A stretch of DNA of 64,000 nucleotides, taken from NCBI GenBank assembly GCA_038120295.1, contig JAYOLL010000018.1, forward strand, positions 1 through 64,000. Reading direction: 5' to 3'. A program made the translations under genes and the position numbers. This DNA comes from JAYOEY01 sp038120295 (GTDB taxonomy: Bacteria > Pseudomonadota > Alphaproteobacteria > MPNO01 > UBA2964). Under the pieces are notes generated by a model, which saw nothing but the letters and a program-made list of their open reading frames with translations, was not told the origin of the DNA and searched no databases. Positions 41,946 through 50,990 of the stretch are shown piece by piece; the first letter of the stretch is position 1, and each line of letters begins with the position of its first letter.

Positions 41946-43175
41946 TTGACCGAAGAGTCCGACAGTTCCGGCGCGCCGTCGCGGGACGCCGTCGTTCCCC
42001 TGCGCCATCAGATTCCGGTCTATAGCGCGGCGCTGTTCAGCAACAGCCTGACCGATCTTATCCCCGTCCTTTTGCCTCTCTGGCTGGTGTCGCTCAAGGC
42101 GTCGCCGTTAGAGATCGGCATCGTCATCGGCGCCCGCTATGTCGGGCCGCTGCTGTTCTCGATCCATGGCGGGGCAATGATGGACCGCATCGGGACGCGG
42201 CGCGTGATGATGTTCTTTGCAGCGATCTCGGCTGCGGTCCCGCTGATTTATCCGGTCGCGCCCTATGTTCCGGCTGTTCTCGCCATACAGCTTGTCAGCG
42301 GTCTGGCGGATCAGCTCGGCTGGGTCGGGGCGCAGACGCTGACCGGGCAGGTCCTGCACGGCAATCCGACCTATACCGGCCGGTTGGTCGTTGCAACGCG
42401 TGTCGGCACCTGGCTGGGTCCGCCGCTTGCCGGCCTGGCACTCGTTGAATTCGGTTTTGTCGGCGGTTTCGTGGTGATGGCGCTCTGGTCGCTTGGAACG
42501 CTCCTGTCGGTCTGGGCGGTCCCTGCGTCCGCGGTTCCGCCGCCGACCGAACCGTCAGGGACCATCCTGAAGGCGGCTGTTCCCCGGCTGTCAGATTACA
42601 TCGAAGCGCTACGACTGTTCACCCTCCCGATGATAGCAGTTCTTCTCGCGATCAGCGCGGTCAGGCAGGGCGGGCAGGCGATGCAGAACGCGTTCTATGC
42701 CGTCTATCTCGACGGGATCGGCCTGTCGGGCGAATTCATCGGCTACCTGATCGCGATGAACGGGGTACTCGGCGTCTTTGCATTCCTTACCGGCTGGCTG
42801 GTGAGGCGTTTCGGCGAGTACGGGATGATGGTGCTGACATCCGTGTTGTCGATCCTGTCGATTGCGGTCATTCCGATGCTGACCGATCTGACCTCGCTGT
42901 TTGCTGCATCAGGCATCCGCGGTCTTGCGCTTGCCATAAGCGTGGTGATCATCGTGTCTCTGATCGCGAGGTCCGTCGGGCATACGCAACAGGGAAAGGC
43001 GATGGGGCTCCGGATGACCTGCCATCAGGCGGTCAATGTCGTGACGCCGGTGATTATGGGCGCCATCGTCGAATGGGCCGGACTCGATATTGCGTTCTAT
43101 CTCGTCGGCGGAGCAATGCTGGCGCTCAACCTGTGGCTTGGCTGGATCGGTCGGAAGGCGGCCGTGCCGGAGTAG
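41946..43175 (+). CDS. MFS transporter
   Basis: This 409-residue protein with about twelve spans and a loop motif MMDRIGTRR after the second span belongs to the major facilitator superfamily. A TTG at 41946 is the first start after the dioxygenase stop; codons before the first span are hydrophilic (TEESDSSGAPSRD). Its tight spacing to the dioxygenase gene argues for one transcript. The substrate is unknown. Confidence 0.85.
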   Translation: MTEESDSSGAPSRDAVVPLRHQIPVYSAALFSNSLTDLIPVLLPLWLVSLKASPLEIGIVIGARYVGPLLFSIHGGAMMDRIGTRRVMMFFAAISAAVPLIYPVAPYVPAVLAIQLVSGLADQLGWVGAQTLTGQVLHGNPTYTGRLVVATRVGTWLGPPLAGLALVEFGFVGGFVVMALWSLGTLLSVWAVPASAVPPPTEPSGTILKAAVPRLSDYIEALRLFTLPMIAVLLAISAVRQGGQAMQNAFYAVYLDGIGLSGEFIGYLIAMNGVLGVFAFLTGWLVRRFGEYGMMVLTSVLSILSIAVIPMLTDLTSLFAASGIRGLALAISVVIIVSLIARSVGHTQQGKAMGLRMTCHQAVNVVTPVIMGAIVEWAGLDIAFYLVGGAMLALNLWLGWIGRKAAVPE

Positions 43176-43180
43176 AAAAC

Positions 43181-43471
43181 TCAGCAGGAGTCGGGCGCCC
43201 CGACCTCGTCGGCGACGACACGTCCCAGATGGGTCAGTTTGCATACCTGCCAGTCGGGCTTAAGCGGGTTGTTGAACCAGGGCTCGGCCCAGCCCTTGTC
43301 GATACAGCTACGAACCATCTGGGACGATACGCGCTGGCCGTCCTCATCGAACAGCGGCAGCTTGCCGCCAGGCTGCTCGAGCCCGCGGCGCAGCCATTTC
43401 TTCTGGATGGCAGTCGGTGTTGCGAGCGCACGCACCTGCGGCGCTTCGCGCATGACAGCATCAGCCGGCAT
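43181..43471 (-). CDS. conserved hypothetical protein, about 96 residues
   Basis: A small basic protein with core QKKWLRRGLEQPGGKLPLFD followed by SSQMVRSCIDKGWAEPWFNN and a winged-helix-like end (VCKLTHLGRVVADE). I recall similar short proteins in other alphaproteobacteria, which supports a real gene; the function is unknown. ATG at 43471 has GGGGGG about 6 bases upstream; GTG at 43477 is an alternative. It converges on the MFS gene. Confidence 0.7.
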   Translation of the reverse strand: MPADAVMREAPQVRALATPTAIQKKWLRRGLEQPGGKLPLFDEDGQRVSSQMVRSCIDKGWAEPWFNNPLKPDWQVCKLTHLGRVVADEVGAPDSC

Positions 43472-43618
43472 CGTCACCCCCCCTTTATGGACGAATTGCG
43501 GTTCCGCCTGGACCCGAAGAAATTCCCCCCCAGGAACATTCTTCGGAGGCGCGCTTAATCTGTGCTAAGAGGTCTACTAACCTGCCGGAGTCCGGCGTGC
43601 AATAATTTTCGAATCGGT

Positions 43619-43948
43619 ATGTCAGACAGTTTTCGCCTCGTTTACATGACCGCGGGCGCGGTCGGGGAAGCGCGGCGCATCGCGGATGCTCTGGTGTCGG
43701 AACGCCTCGCTGCCTGCGTCAATATCCTTCCCGGAATGCAGTCGGTCTATCGCTGGCAGGACGCAATACAGCATGATGACGAAATCGTTCTGATCGCAAA
43801 AACGACTGCAGCGCTGGTCGACCGGCTAGGCGACCGGGTGCGGGAACTGCATAGTTACGAATGTCCGTGTATTGTCTCTCTTGCCATAGATGGGGGAAAT
43901 CCGGCTTTTCTGACCTGGATTTCGGAACAGACGGAAGAAGCGCTATGA
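43619..43948 (+). CDS. cutA: divalent-cation tolerance protein CutA
   Basis: This 109-residue CutA1-type trimeric protein shows LVSERLAACVNILPGMQSVYRW near the middle and ELHSYECPCIVSLAIDGG toward the end. The family is linked to copper tolerance, though its biochemical role is unsettled. The ATG at 43619 gives the normal length; the stop overlaps the next MFS gene (ATGA). Confidence 0.92.
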   Translation: MSDSFRLVYMTAGAVGEARRIADALVSERLAACVNILPGMQSVYRWQDAIQHDDEIVLIAKTTAALVDRLGDRVRELHSYECPCIVSLAIDGGNPAFLTWISEQTEEAL

Positions 43949-45168
43949 CGTCAGGTAAGCCGGATTCGATCAGGCCCACCGCCGCGCTCGGGTTCTCGGC
44001 TACTGCGCATTTCTACACGCACGTCATTATGCTGCTTTACCCCACGGTGGTGCTTGTCCTGGACGATGTGTTCGACTGGACCTACGGGGAGCTGCTGGAG
44101 CTGTTGCTGCCAGGCTATGTCCTGTTCGGCCTGGCGGCGCTCCCGGCGGGCTGGCTTGGCGACCGCTGGAGCACGCGCGGTATGATGGCCGTGTTCTATT
44201 TCGGGACGGGCAGTGCAACCGTTCTGACAGGTTTCGCGAATTCCCCCCTGGCGATCGGGATCGGCCTGACCTTCATGGGGCTTTTCGCATCGATCTATCA
44301 TCCTGTCGGCACCAGTTTCGTGGTTCGCCATGCGACCAACCGCGGCAGGGCTCTGGGGCTGAACGGCGTATTCGGGACCTCGGGCGTTGCTCTGGCGGCG
44401 GTGATCGCGGGCGCGCTCACCGACAGTTTCGGATGGCGTATGGCGTTCTTCGTACCCGGCGCGATCTGCCTGGCGACCGGTGTTGCCTTCCTGACAATGA
44501 CTGCTCCTGACGGACAGAGAGGCGGCGAGGGCGGCAGGTCAGGCGAAACGTTTTCCATCGACCGGGCAACCGCGATGCGGGCGCTTGGGCTCCTTGGCGT
44601 CACCATCCTGTTTGCCGGCTTCATAGCTCAGGCGTTTCTCGTAGGGCTCCCCAAGGTATTCGAACAGCGCGTAGCCATCGAAAGCCTGAGCGAGAGATCG
44701 TCGCTGATTTCCGTGGCGTTGCTGATCGGCGCGAGCGGCCAGCTTATCGGCGGCTATCTGGCGGACCGGTTCGCGATCAAGAACGTCTATATCGCGATGC
44801 AGTGCCTGCTCCTGCCGGTTCTGATTTCAGCGGCGTGGCTCTACGGAATGCCGCTCATCGTAGCGGCGGTCATGATCCAGCTTTTCATGACATCCGCGCT
44901 TCCGGCCGAGAACTGCCTGGTGGCGCGCTTTTGTCCGCCCGACCGACACGGGCTGGCCTATGGCGGCAAGTTCGTGATGGGGCTGGGGATCAGCTCGCTC
45001 GCGGTCCCGATGGTTGGCTGGATCCACGACACCACGGGCAGCTTCTACTGGTATTTTCTGGCGATGGCCTGTTGCTCGTGCCTGATCCTTGCCGTTGCCC
45101 TGTTCCTGCCCGGCGAACGCGCGATTGCGCAGCGGGCGGTTGCGCCTGCGCCCGGCGCGGCGGAGTAG
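43945..45168 (+). CDS. MFS transporter
   Basis: This 407-residue major facilitator has about twelve spans, loop motif WLGDRWSTRG after span 2, and the segment SIYHPVGTSFVVRHATNRGRA typical of the fosmidomycin-resistance-like branch also seen in the carrier at 4206-5432. Its start is coupled to cutA by a four-base overlap, and a VOC-family gene begins 3 bases after its stop. The substrate is unknown. Confidence 0.87.
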   Translation: MTSGKPDSIRPTAALGFSATAHFYTHVIMLLYPTVVLVLDDVFDWTYGELLELLLPGYVLFGLAALPAGWLGDRWSTRGMMAVFYFGTGSATVLTGFANSPLAIGIGLTFMGLFASIYHPVGTSFVVRHATNRGRALGLNGVFGTSGVALAAVIAGALTDSFGWRMAFFVPGAICLATGVAFLTMTAPDGQRGGEGGRSGETFSIDRATAMRALGLLGVTILFAGFIAQAFLVGLPKVFEQRVAIESLSERSSLISVALLIGASGQLIGGYLADRFAIKNVYIAMQCLLLPVLISAAWLYGMPLIVAAVMIQLFMTSALPAENCLVARFCPPDRHGLAYGGKFVMGLGISSLAVPMVGWIHDTTGSFYWYFLAMACCSCLILAVALFLPGERAIAQRAVAPAPGAAE

Positions 45169-45171
45169 GGG

Positions 45172-45558
45172 ATGCTGCCTGTGATCCGGTCGCTGGACCA
45201 CCTGGTGCTAACGGTTTCGGATATTGAGGCGACTTGCCGGTTCTATGAAACCGTTCTCGGGATGAAGCGTGTTCCTTTCGGAGAAGGAAGGGTTGCGCTG
45301 TCATTCGGCGATCAGAAGATCAATCTGCATGATGCCGGCACGGACGCCAGCCCCAGGGCGAAAAACCCAACGCCGGGTTCCGGCGATCTCTGTTTTCTGG
45401 TCGATACGCCTCTCGATGAATTGCGGGCGCATCTGGCTGCGAATGATGTAGAGATCGAGATGGGGCCTGTCGAACGCAACGGTGCGACAGGAAAAATTCT
45501 GTCGGTCTATTTCCGCGATCCGGACGGAAACCTGATCGAGGTTTCAAATAAACTCTAG
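45172..45558 (+). CDS. VOC family protein (glyoxalase/bleomycin-resistance fold)
   Basis: This 128-residue protein has two beta-alpha-beta-beta-beta modules. His in SLDHLVLTVSDIEA at the start and Glu in FRDPDGNLIEVSNKL at the end are the usual metal ligands. Relatives include glyoxalases, extradiol dioxygenases and resistance proteins. It is probably co-transcribed with the MFS gene. Its end overlaps the converging ArsC-like gene by four bases. Confidence 0.87.
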   Translation: MLPVIRSLDHLVLTVSDIEATCRFYETVLGMKRVPFGEGRVALSFGDQKINLHDAGTDASPRAKNPTPGSGDLCFLVDTPLDELRAHLAANDVEIEMGPVERNGATGKILSVYFRDPDGNLIEVSNKL

Positions 45559-45905
45559 CTGGCGGCCCGAACGGCGTCCCTGACGTCGTTGGTAAATCCA
45601 ACGGTGCGCGATTTTCCGAGATCGAAGACCGGCCGTTTGATGAGGGTCGGGTTTTCAGCCATCAGCCCGACGGCTGACCCGGCATCGACGGAGCCGCGGT
45701 CCGCCTCGGGCAGTTTGCGCCATGTCGTACCACGCCGGTTGAGCAGGGTTTCCCAGCCGATTTCACGGACCCACGCAGCGACGGTTTCTCGCTCGAGACC
45801 ATCGGCGCGGAAATCATGAAACCGGTGTTCGAGCCCCTCATCCTTGAGCCATTTGATTGCCTTGCGGCAGGTATCGCAGTTCCTGATCCCGTATATCGTG
45901 ATCAT
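45555..45905 (-). CDS. ArsC/Spx-like thioredoxin-fold protein
   Basis: This 116-residue protein starts MITIYGIRNCDTCRKAIKWL, with a CxxC pair at the first active-site loop, and has the later PTLIKRPVFD segment of ArsC-family reductases. It could be a glutathione- or glutaredoxin-dependent arsenate reductase or a YffB-like protein. No other ars genes are near, so an arsenic role is not supported. AAGGAAA precedes the ATG. Confidence 0.85.
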   Translation of the reverse strand: MITIYGIRNCDTCRKAIKWLKDEGLEHRFHDFRADGLERETVAAWVREIGWETLLNRRGTTWRKLPEADRGSVDAGSAVGLMAENPTLIKRPVFDLGKSRTVGFTNDVRDAVRAAS

Positions 45906-45917
45906 TGGCGTTTCCTT

Positions 45918-46340
45918 TCAGAGTCCCAGCCGGCGATATTCGATCACCGGGCATCGATCCATGATGACGGTCAGTCCGGCTCCCTCCGCGCGGGCGGCAG
46001 CCGCCTCGTCGATGACATCCAGTTGCAACCAGACAGTCCTCGCACCGATCCGGATGGCGTCGTCTACGACCGCGCCTGCCTCACTGGAGCGGCGAAATAT
46101 ATCGACCATGTCGACTGACGCAGGCAGGTCGTCGAGTGAGGCCAGCACCGTTTCGTCGTTGATCGTTTCGCCGGCTGCCGCGGGGTTGACCGGGTATACC
46201 TTGTGGCCGCGCGATTGCAGGAACTTCATCACCCGATGCGATGCGCGCTCGGGGCGGGGGCTCGCGCCCACCAGGGCGATGCTACTGCTTTCCTTCAGAA
46301 TTTTTTCGATCACGCTGTCCGGGTAGTCGAATGCCGTCAT
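45918..46340 (-). CDS. CoA-binding domain protein (YccU-like)
   Basis: This 140-residue Rossmann-fold protein of the small CoA-binding family shows SIALVGASPRPERASHRVMKF near residue 20 and VYPVNPAAAGETINDE near 50, and ends in IMDRCPVIEYRRL. Its function is not established. It starts four bases inside the end of the oxygenase gene (ATGA overlap) and is therefore the downstream partner of that gene. Confidence 0.88.
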   Translation of the reverse strand: MTAFDYPDSVIEKILKESSSIALVGASPRPERASHRVMKFLQSRGHKVYPVNPAAAGETINDETVLASLDDLPASVDMVDIFRRSSEAGAVVDDAIRIGARTVWLQLDVIDEAAAARAEGAGLTVIMDRCPVIEYRRLGL

Positions 46341-47377
46341 GCGGACGCTTGTCCTGCATCGGCATTCGCATCGGCGTCGCCGACATCGGCGTTGAGACGC
46401 GCATGCGCCGCTTTCATGACCTTGCCGAGATAATGATCCGCGAAGGTCACCGGCGGATATTTCGCGCCGTCCGGCCCCGCGCAGCTCGGAACGCATTCGA
46501 TCAGGGCATCGTGATTGGGACTGTGGAAATAGACCAGAGATATCCGGTCGACACCGGCATACTGCGGATTGCCGACGCGGTGCAGGGTAGAGGCCCAGCG
46601 GTCATTGGTCCAACGCGCCAGCGCGTCGCCGATATTGCAGACGATCCCGCCGGGCGGACAGACAACGTCGATCCAGTCTCCCGAACGGGTCAGCACCTGG
46701 GTGCCGCCCGGTACAGCGTCGCCGCGGAGAAAGGTGATCATTCCGTAATCGGTATGTTCGCCTGCGCGGAGCTGACCTTCCTCCGGGCGTCGGTCGGTTT
46801 GCGCCGGATAATGGACCATCCTGGCCACACTCGACTGGTGATCGAACTTGTCCTCGAAGTAGGAGCGGTCGAGATCGAGGACAAAAGCAACGATGTCCAG
46901 CATCCGTTCCCCGAGTGCGCGCATTTCCGCATCGTACGCCAGCATGGTTTCCCGAAATCCATTGGGGCGGTCGGGCCACCGATTGGGGGCCAGCATCGCC
47001 GTTCTTGCATCGCCCGGAATCCAGTCCTCGCCGGTGAATTCTTCCGGGCCGAAGGCAAAGGCCTCCTGCAGGTCGGGTGGGGCTTCCTTGCCGAGGGAGT
47101 AGGACAGGGAGCGGTCCATGAACCGGTTATAGCCCCGGCTGACCTTTTGGGGCGGTCGCTCGACCTTGAGTTTCTCTTCCGCGGGCATGGCGAAGAATGC
47201 TTCCGCCATGGCGCGGGTGGCGGACATAACCTTTTCGTCCGCACCGTGCCCGGTGATGGCGAAGAAGCCGGTATCGCGACAGGCAGAATCGATGCGGGAC
47301 GCGATCGATTTTTGGGTTGCGGGGGCCCCGTTAAAGAAGGCAGCGATGTCTATGACCGGTATTTCTGACGTCGTCAT
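46337..47377 (-). CDS. isopenicillin N synthase-like 2OG/Fe(II) oxygenase
   Basis: This 346-residue protein has an N-terminal DIOX_N region (IPVIDIAAFFNG, then DTGFFAITGHGADEK) and the oxygenase core with His-x-Asp in EHTDYGMITFL, distal His in STLHRVGNP and the RxS motif in DRISLVYFHSPN. It is a hydroxylase or ring-forming oxidase of unknown substrate, unrelated in sequence to the TauD-type enzymes here. The C-terminal 12 residues are Asp/Ala-rich (DVGDADANADAG). MTTSEIP at 47377 is the preferred start. Confidence 0.88.
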   Translation of the reverse strand: MTTSEIPVIDIAAFFNGAPATQKSIASRIDSACRDTGFFAITGHGADEKVMSATRAMAEAFFAMPAEEKLKVERPPQKVSRGYNRFMDRSLSYSLGKEAPPDLQEAFAFGPEEFTGEDWIPGDARTAMLAPNRWPDRPNGFRETMLAYDAEMRALGERMLDIVAFVLDLDRSYFEDKFDHQSSVARMVHYPAQTDRRPEEGQLRAGEHTDYGMITFLRGDAVPGGTQVLTRSGDWIDVVCPPGGIVCNIGDALARWTNDRWASTLHRVGNPQYAGVDRISLVYFHSPNHDALIECVPSCAGPDGAKYPPVTFADHYLGKVMKAAHARLNADVGDADANADAGQASA

Positions 47378-47509
47378 GGCTGGGTCCAATTTTTGTTGCA
47401 GAGAGCCTATGCGTTTCGCCTTGTTTGGGCAACAAGCGTCCTGCCGGTTGCGATATCGGGTAATATAATACCGTGATTATAAGTCTTTGTTAGAAAGCGT
47501 TTTTTTCTA

Positions 47510-47537
47510 TTGACTTGAAGATATCCGGTGGCATACT
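47510..47537 (+). promoter_or_regulatory. predicted rplM-rpsI promoter
   Basis: TTGACT (47510-47515) and CATACT (47532-47537) are spaced by 16 bases, with A/T-rich sequence upstream from about 47460. The start would be near 47544, leaving a leader of about 69 bases that contains GC-rich inverted segments. L13 leaders are often autoregulatory, but I cannot identify a known structure. Confidence 0.55.
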
Positions 47538-47612
47538 CCGCCCACTTCGCGGGTCGGGGCTTCCCGGCATCGTGACGACATCGAATACCAACCCAGGATA
47601 CGGATAAGGCCC

Positions 47613-48077
47613 ATGACGACCTATTCCGCACGGCCGAGTGAGGTCGATGCAAAATGGTACGTGATCGATGCTGAAGGCGTCGTTCTCGGTCGGCTCGCCA
47701 CCATCGTGGCGAAGATGCTTCGTGGCAAGCACAAGCCGACCTTTACCCCGCATATCGATTGCGGGGACAACATCGTGGTCGTGAACTGCGAGAAGGTGCA
47801 GCTCACCGGTCGCAAGCGGACCGACAAGGTCTATTACCGTCACACGGGTTATCCCGGCGGTATCAAGAGCCGGATCGCTGGCGATGTGCTGGAATCGGCG
47901 CACCCCGAACGGGTCATTGAAAAGGCGGTTCAGCGCATGCTGCCGAAGGGACCGCTTGGCCGGAAACAGTTCCGCAAGCTCAAGATTTATGCCGGGTCGG
48001 AGCATCCGCATGAAGCCCAGGCGCCCGAGGTCCTCGACCTCGCTTCCATGAATCCCAAGAACACGAGGAGCGCCTGA
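47613..48077 (+). CDS. rplM: 50S ribosomal protein L13
   Basis: This 154-residue protein has typical L13 features: KWYVIDAEGVVLGRLATIVA near the start, GDNIVVVNCEKVQLTGRK, and the C-terminal LKIYAGSEHPHEAQAPEVL. It is followed after 2 bases by rpsI, the universal pair. Confidence 0.97.
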   Translation: MTTYSARPSEVDAKWYVIDAEGVVLGRLATIVAKMLRGKHKPTFTPHIDCGDNIVVVNCEKVQLTGRKRTDKVYYRHTGYPGGIKSRIAGDVLESAHPERVIEKAVQRMLPKGPLGRKQFRKLKIYAGSEHPHEAQAPEVLDLASMNPKNTRSA

Positions 48078-48079
48078 TT

Positions 48080-48583
48080 ATGGCTGATGTACCCGGCGCA
48101 ACGCTGGCAGATGTAATGCCCGAACAGGCCGCCGATGCGGCGGTCCCGCCGACCGAGATCGAGACCGGCCCGGTTTATGAAAAGAAGGTCGACGAGTTCG
48201 GCCGTTCCTACGCGACCGGCAAGCGCAAGGACGCTGTTGCGCGTGTCTGGGTCAAGCCCGGCACGGGACAGATCCAGGTTAACGGTCGCGCCGGCGACGC
48301 GTATTTCGCACGCCCGACCCTCCAGATGATCATTCGGCAGCCGCTCGATGCGGTTGAACGGAAGACCGAGTATGACATCGTCTGCACGGTTAAGGGCGGT
48401 GGCCTCTCGGGGCAGGCCGGGGCGGTGCGTCACGGTATTTCGAAAGCTCTGACGCTGCAGGATCCCGATCTTCGCTCCGTGCTGAAGAAGGGCGGGTTCC
48501 TGACCCGCGATTCGCGGACGGTGGAACGGAAGAAATACGGCAAGCCCAAGGCGCGACGTTCCTTCCAGTTCTCGAAACGATAG
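48080..48583 (+). CDS. rpsI: 30S ribosomal protein S9
   Basis: This 167-residue S9 has the conserved core YATGKRKDAVARVWVKPG and the C-terminal ERKKYGKPKARRSFQFSKR. About 40 residues precede the core (acidic, Ala-rich), a length seen in alphaproteobacterial S9. It ends the two-gene operon before a hairpin terminator. Confidence 0.97.
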   Translation: MADVPGATLADVMPEQAADAAVPPTEIETGPVYEKKVDEFGRSYATGKRKDAVARVWVKPGTGQIQVNGRAGDAYFARPTLQMIIRQPLDAVERKTEYDIVCTVKGGGLSGQAGAVRHGISKALTLQDPDLRSVLKKGGFLTRDSRTVERKKYGKPKARRSFQFSKR

Positions 48584-48605
48584 GGATTGCCGAATTCGGT
48601 ATCTG

Positions 48606-48635
48606 AAAAGGGCGTCCCACGGGGCGCCCTTTTTG
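48606..48635 (+). terminator. rho-independent terminator after rpsI
   Basis: AAAAGGGCG (48606-48614) pairs with CGCCCTTTT (48625-48633); the loop can pair further (CC with GG). The T run is short. Confidence 0.8.
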
Positions 48636-48693
48636 TTCGACCGGCGAGAATTCGACCGGTGGACACGGGAAGTATGTAAACAGGGGTTGGAAT

Positions 48694-49647
48694 ATGGCCC
48701 ACAGAATTTTTATCGACGGTGAAGAAGGTACGACCGGTCTTCAGATCAGGGAACGGCTGGAAGGCAGAGCGGAACTGGAACTCATCCATCTTCCCGATGA
48801 GAGGCGCAAGGATAAGGACGCCCGGCGCGATGCGCTTAACGGGGCCGATATCGCGATCCTTTGTCTGCCCGACGATGCCGCGCGCGAGGCGGTCGACCTG
48901 ATTGACAACCCGGATACGCGGGTGATCGATGCTTCGACCGCCTACCGGGTCGCCGAAGGCTGGACCTACGGATTTCCGGAACTGGACCGTGGGCACGAGG
49001 CAACCGTCGCTGCGGCGTTGCGTGTATCAAACCCGGGCTGCTACCCGACCGGGGCGATAGGTCTCATCCGGCCCCTGGTTTCGGCGGGCATTCTGTCTTC
49101 GGACCATCCGGTGGCGATCAATGCGGTATCCGGCTATTCGGGTGGAGGAAAGTCGCTGATTGCGAAAATGGAAGACCCGGATTGCGAAGGCGCGATCAGC
49201 AGCGCGTATTTCGCTTATGGTCTGGGGCTCGAACACAAGCACGTACCAGAGATTGCCCGTCATGCACGGCTCGATTACCGGCCGCTATTCACGCCGAGCG
49301 TCGGGCGGTTTCGTCAGGGGATGATCGTGCAGTTGCCCCTCGAACTGCGCTGCTTGCCGGGTTCGCCAACGCTTGCCGACATCCGGTCGATTCTGGGTGA
49401 ATGGTATGAAGGACGCCGCTTCGTTTCGCTGGCAAATGAAGAGGAGACCAAAGCGAGAGAGGGCTTGCTGGACCCGGAAGAACTGAACGATACGAATCGA
49501 CTGCGTCTGTTCGTTTTTGGAAACGGCGGGCGGGGCCAGGCGCTGCTCGTGGCGCAACTTGACAATCTCGGCAAGGGGGCGTCGGGTCAGGCAGTCCAGA
49601 ATCTCAACCTCATGCTGGGGTTGGGGGAAGATACGGGGTTAAATTAA
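48694..49647 (+). CDS. argC: N-acetyl-gamma-glutamyl-phosphate reductase (short type)
   Basis: This 317-residue ArgC of the type-2 group makes N-acetylglutamate semialdehyde in arginine synthesis. DGEEGTTGLQIRERL is the NADP loop, and the catalytic Cys lies in SNPGCYPTGAIGLIRPL. The gene lies behind rpsI, as in several alphaproteobacteria, but beyond the terminator, so it probably has its own promoter. Confidence 0.95.
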   Translation: MAHRIFIDGEEGTTGLQIRERLEGRAELELIHLPDERRKDKDARRDALNGADIAILCLPDDAAREAVDLIDNPDTRVIDASTAYRVAEGWTYGFPELDRGHEATVAAALRVSNPGCYPTGAIGLIRPLVSAGILSSDHPVAINAVSGYSGGGKSLIAKMEDPDCEGAISSAYFAYGLGLEHKHVPEIARHARLDYRPLFTPSVGRFRQGMIVQLPLELRCLPGSPTLADIRSILGEWYEGRRFVSLANEEETKAREGLLDPEELNDTNRLRLFVFGNGGRGQALLVAQLDNLGKGASGQAVQNLNLMLGLGEDTGLN

Positions 49648-49794
49648 ACCCTGCAGGACAGGGGGCGGAGGTCGGGTCAGGTCGGTTGAAAGATAAAGGG
49701 TCGATCCCGTATCATCGCGAGGCATAGAATTTTCTGGTTCGGTCGGTTTGTCTGTACGGTAACGCCGCAGGTTTGCGATCACAGGAGCGTAAAA

Positions 49795-50910
49795 ATGTTT
49801 AAGGTTGGGAATAAGGAAAATCGGGCTGGACTGCGCCGGGCGCCGGTTTATCTCGTTCTGGCCGGCACGATGGCCTTGAGCGGCTGTTCGTGGACGCCCG
49901 ACTGGGCGAACCCTGTTGAATGGTACCGGGGAACCCGCGACTGGGTCGCAGGTGATGACACCGACAGCCAGCGTAAGGCCGCAAGCGCATCGCAGCCTGC
50001 TTCAGCGTCAGGTCAGTCCTATCCTAAACTGGCCTCGGTGCCGCAACGTCCAGCAGCCCCGTCCGAGGCGGATCGAAAAGCCATGGCGGGCTCGCTGGCG
50101 GCCGATCGCGATTCCGCCCGCTATACGGATGAGCAAATCCGGTTGCAGGCGGAAACCGTGACGAGGGCGCCGGCCGCAGCGAACCCGGCTCCGCAAACGG
50201 CGACAGTAGCCGTGCCGGCAACGCCGCCAGCGCCGCGCGTTGCCGCCGCACCGCCGGCACCGGTCCAATCTCAACCGATTGCTTCGGTTCCTGCGGCTCC
50301 GCCGCCGCCGCCGGCGATCGCCAATCCGGGGCCCGCGCCGCAACCGATGCCGCAGCAGCTTGCCAGCGCCCAGCCGGCGCCGCCAGCGTTGAGGCCGGTG
50401 CCGCCAGCGTTGAGGCCGGTGCAACAGGCATTGACGTCAGGGATAAACTCGCAGCCGGACCGGTTTGTGAATGCGAGCCGGTTTTCGACGCGGTTTCCAG
50501 CGGGTGTCGGCAACACAGCTGTTTCCGCGCCGGCGCCAGGGCCCGCCGCGGTACCTGCCGCGCCGATGGCCACGGTGTACTTCGGTTCGGGATCCTCGCA
50601 GGTATCGGCGAAAGCGCTGGAGGAGATACGGCGCGCGGCGGGAGTGGTAAAACGCAGCGGCGCGCGCGTGGTTGTTGTCGGTCATGCGAGCAGCCGAACG
50701 AGAAATCTCGATCCGCTGAGCCATCAAATCGCCAATTTCAGGGTGTCCTATGATCGGGCGCAGGCGGTGGCACGCGCCTTGATCAGGCAGGGCGTGGACC
50801 GTCAGGCGATTGAAGTCAGCGCTGTCTCCGATTCTCAGCCGGTCTTTTTCGAGGTTATGCCGGCAGGAGAAGCCGGGAACAGGCGAGTCGAGATCATTCT
50901 GGCCAACTAG
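49795..50910 (+). CDS. OmpA-like lipoprotein with Pro/Ala-rich linker
   Basis: This 371-residue protein begins with a signal peptide and lipobox (LVLAGTMALSGC, Cys near residue 31). A Pro/Ala/Gln-rich, probably disordered linker spans about residues 60-250. The C-terminal OmpA-type peptidoglycan-binding domain (from about 259) has ATVYFGSGSSQVSAKALEEI and ends GEAGNRRVEIIL. It likely tethers the outer membrane to peptidoglycan. A perfect 21-base tandem repeat lies inside the linker. It is not a standard Pal, because of the linker and the absence of tol genes nearby. Confidence 0.85.
   Translation: MFKVGNKENRAGLRRAPVYLVLAGTMALSGCSWTPDWANPVEWYRGTRDWVAGDDTDSQRKAASASQPASASGQSYPKLASVPQRPAAPSEADRKAMAGSLAADRDSARYTDEQIRLQAETVTRAPAAANPAPQTATVAVPATPPAPRVAAAPPAPVQSQPIASVPAAPPPPPAIANPGPAPQPMPQQLASAQPAPPALRPVPPALRPVQQALTSGINSQPDRFVNASRFSTRFPAGVGNTAVSAPAPGPAAVPAAPMATVYFGSGSSQVSAKALEEIRRAAGVVKRSGARVVVVGHASSRTRNLDPLSHQIANFRVSYDRAQAVARALIRQGVDRQAIEVSAVSDSQPVFFEVMPAGEAGNRRVEIILAN
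50380..50421 (+). repeat. 21-bp perfect tandem duplication in the lipoprotein linker
   Basis: The unit CCGCCAGCGTTGAGGCCGGTG occurs twice without mismatch at 50380-50400 and 50401-50421, encoding two PALRPV units. It is in frame and may vary in copy number among strains. Confidence 0.9.
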
Positions 50911-50952
50911 AGCGGATTTGCTGGCCCGCGTTCGAATTTGAAAGTAATGAAT

Positions 50953-50972
50953 CGGGCGGGTTCTTCCGCCCG
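50953..50972. other. GC-rich hairpin between lipoprotein and aminotransferase genes
   Basis: CGGGCGG (50953-50959) pairs with CCGCCCG (50966-50972) around a 6-base loop, 19 bases before the aminotransferase ATG. No T run follows, so it may attenuate or terminate weakly, or may influence the ribosome site. Confidence 0.45.
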
Positions 50973-50990
50973 ACCTTGAAAGCGTCACTC

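Noticed and set aside
45555..45905. Arsenic resistance operon
   Set aside because: A single ArsC-like thioredoxin-fold protein without arsR, arsB or acr3 nearby does not support it.
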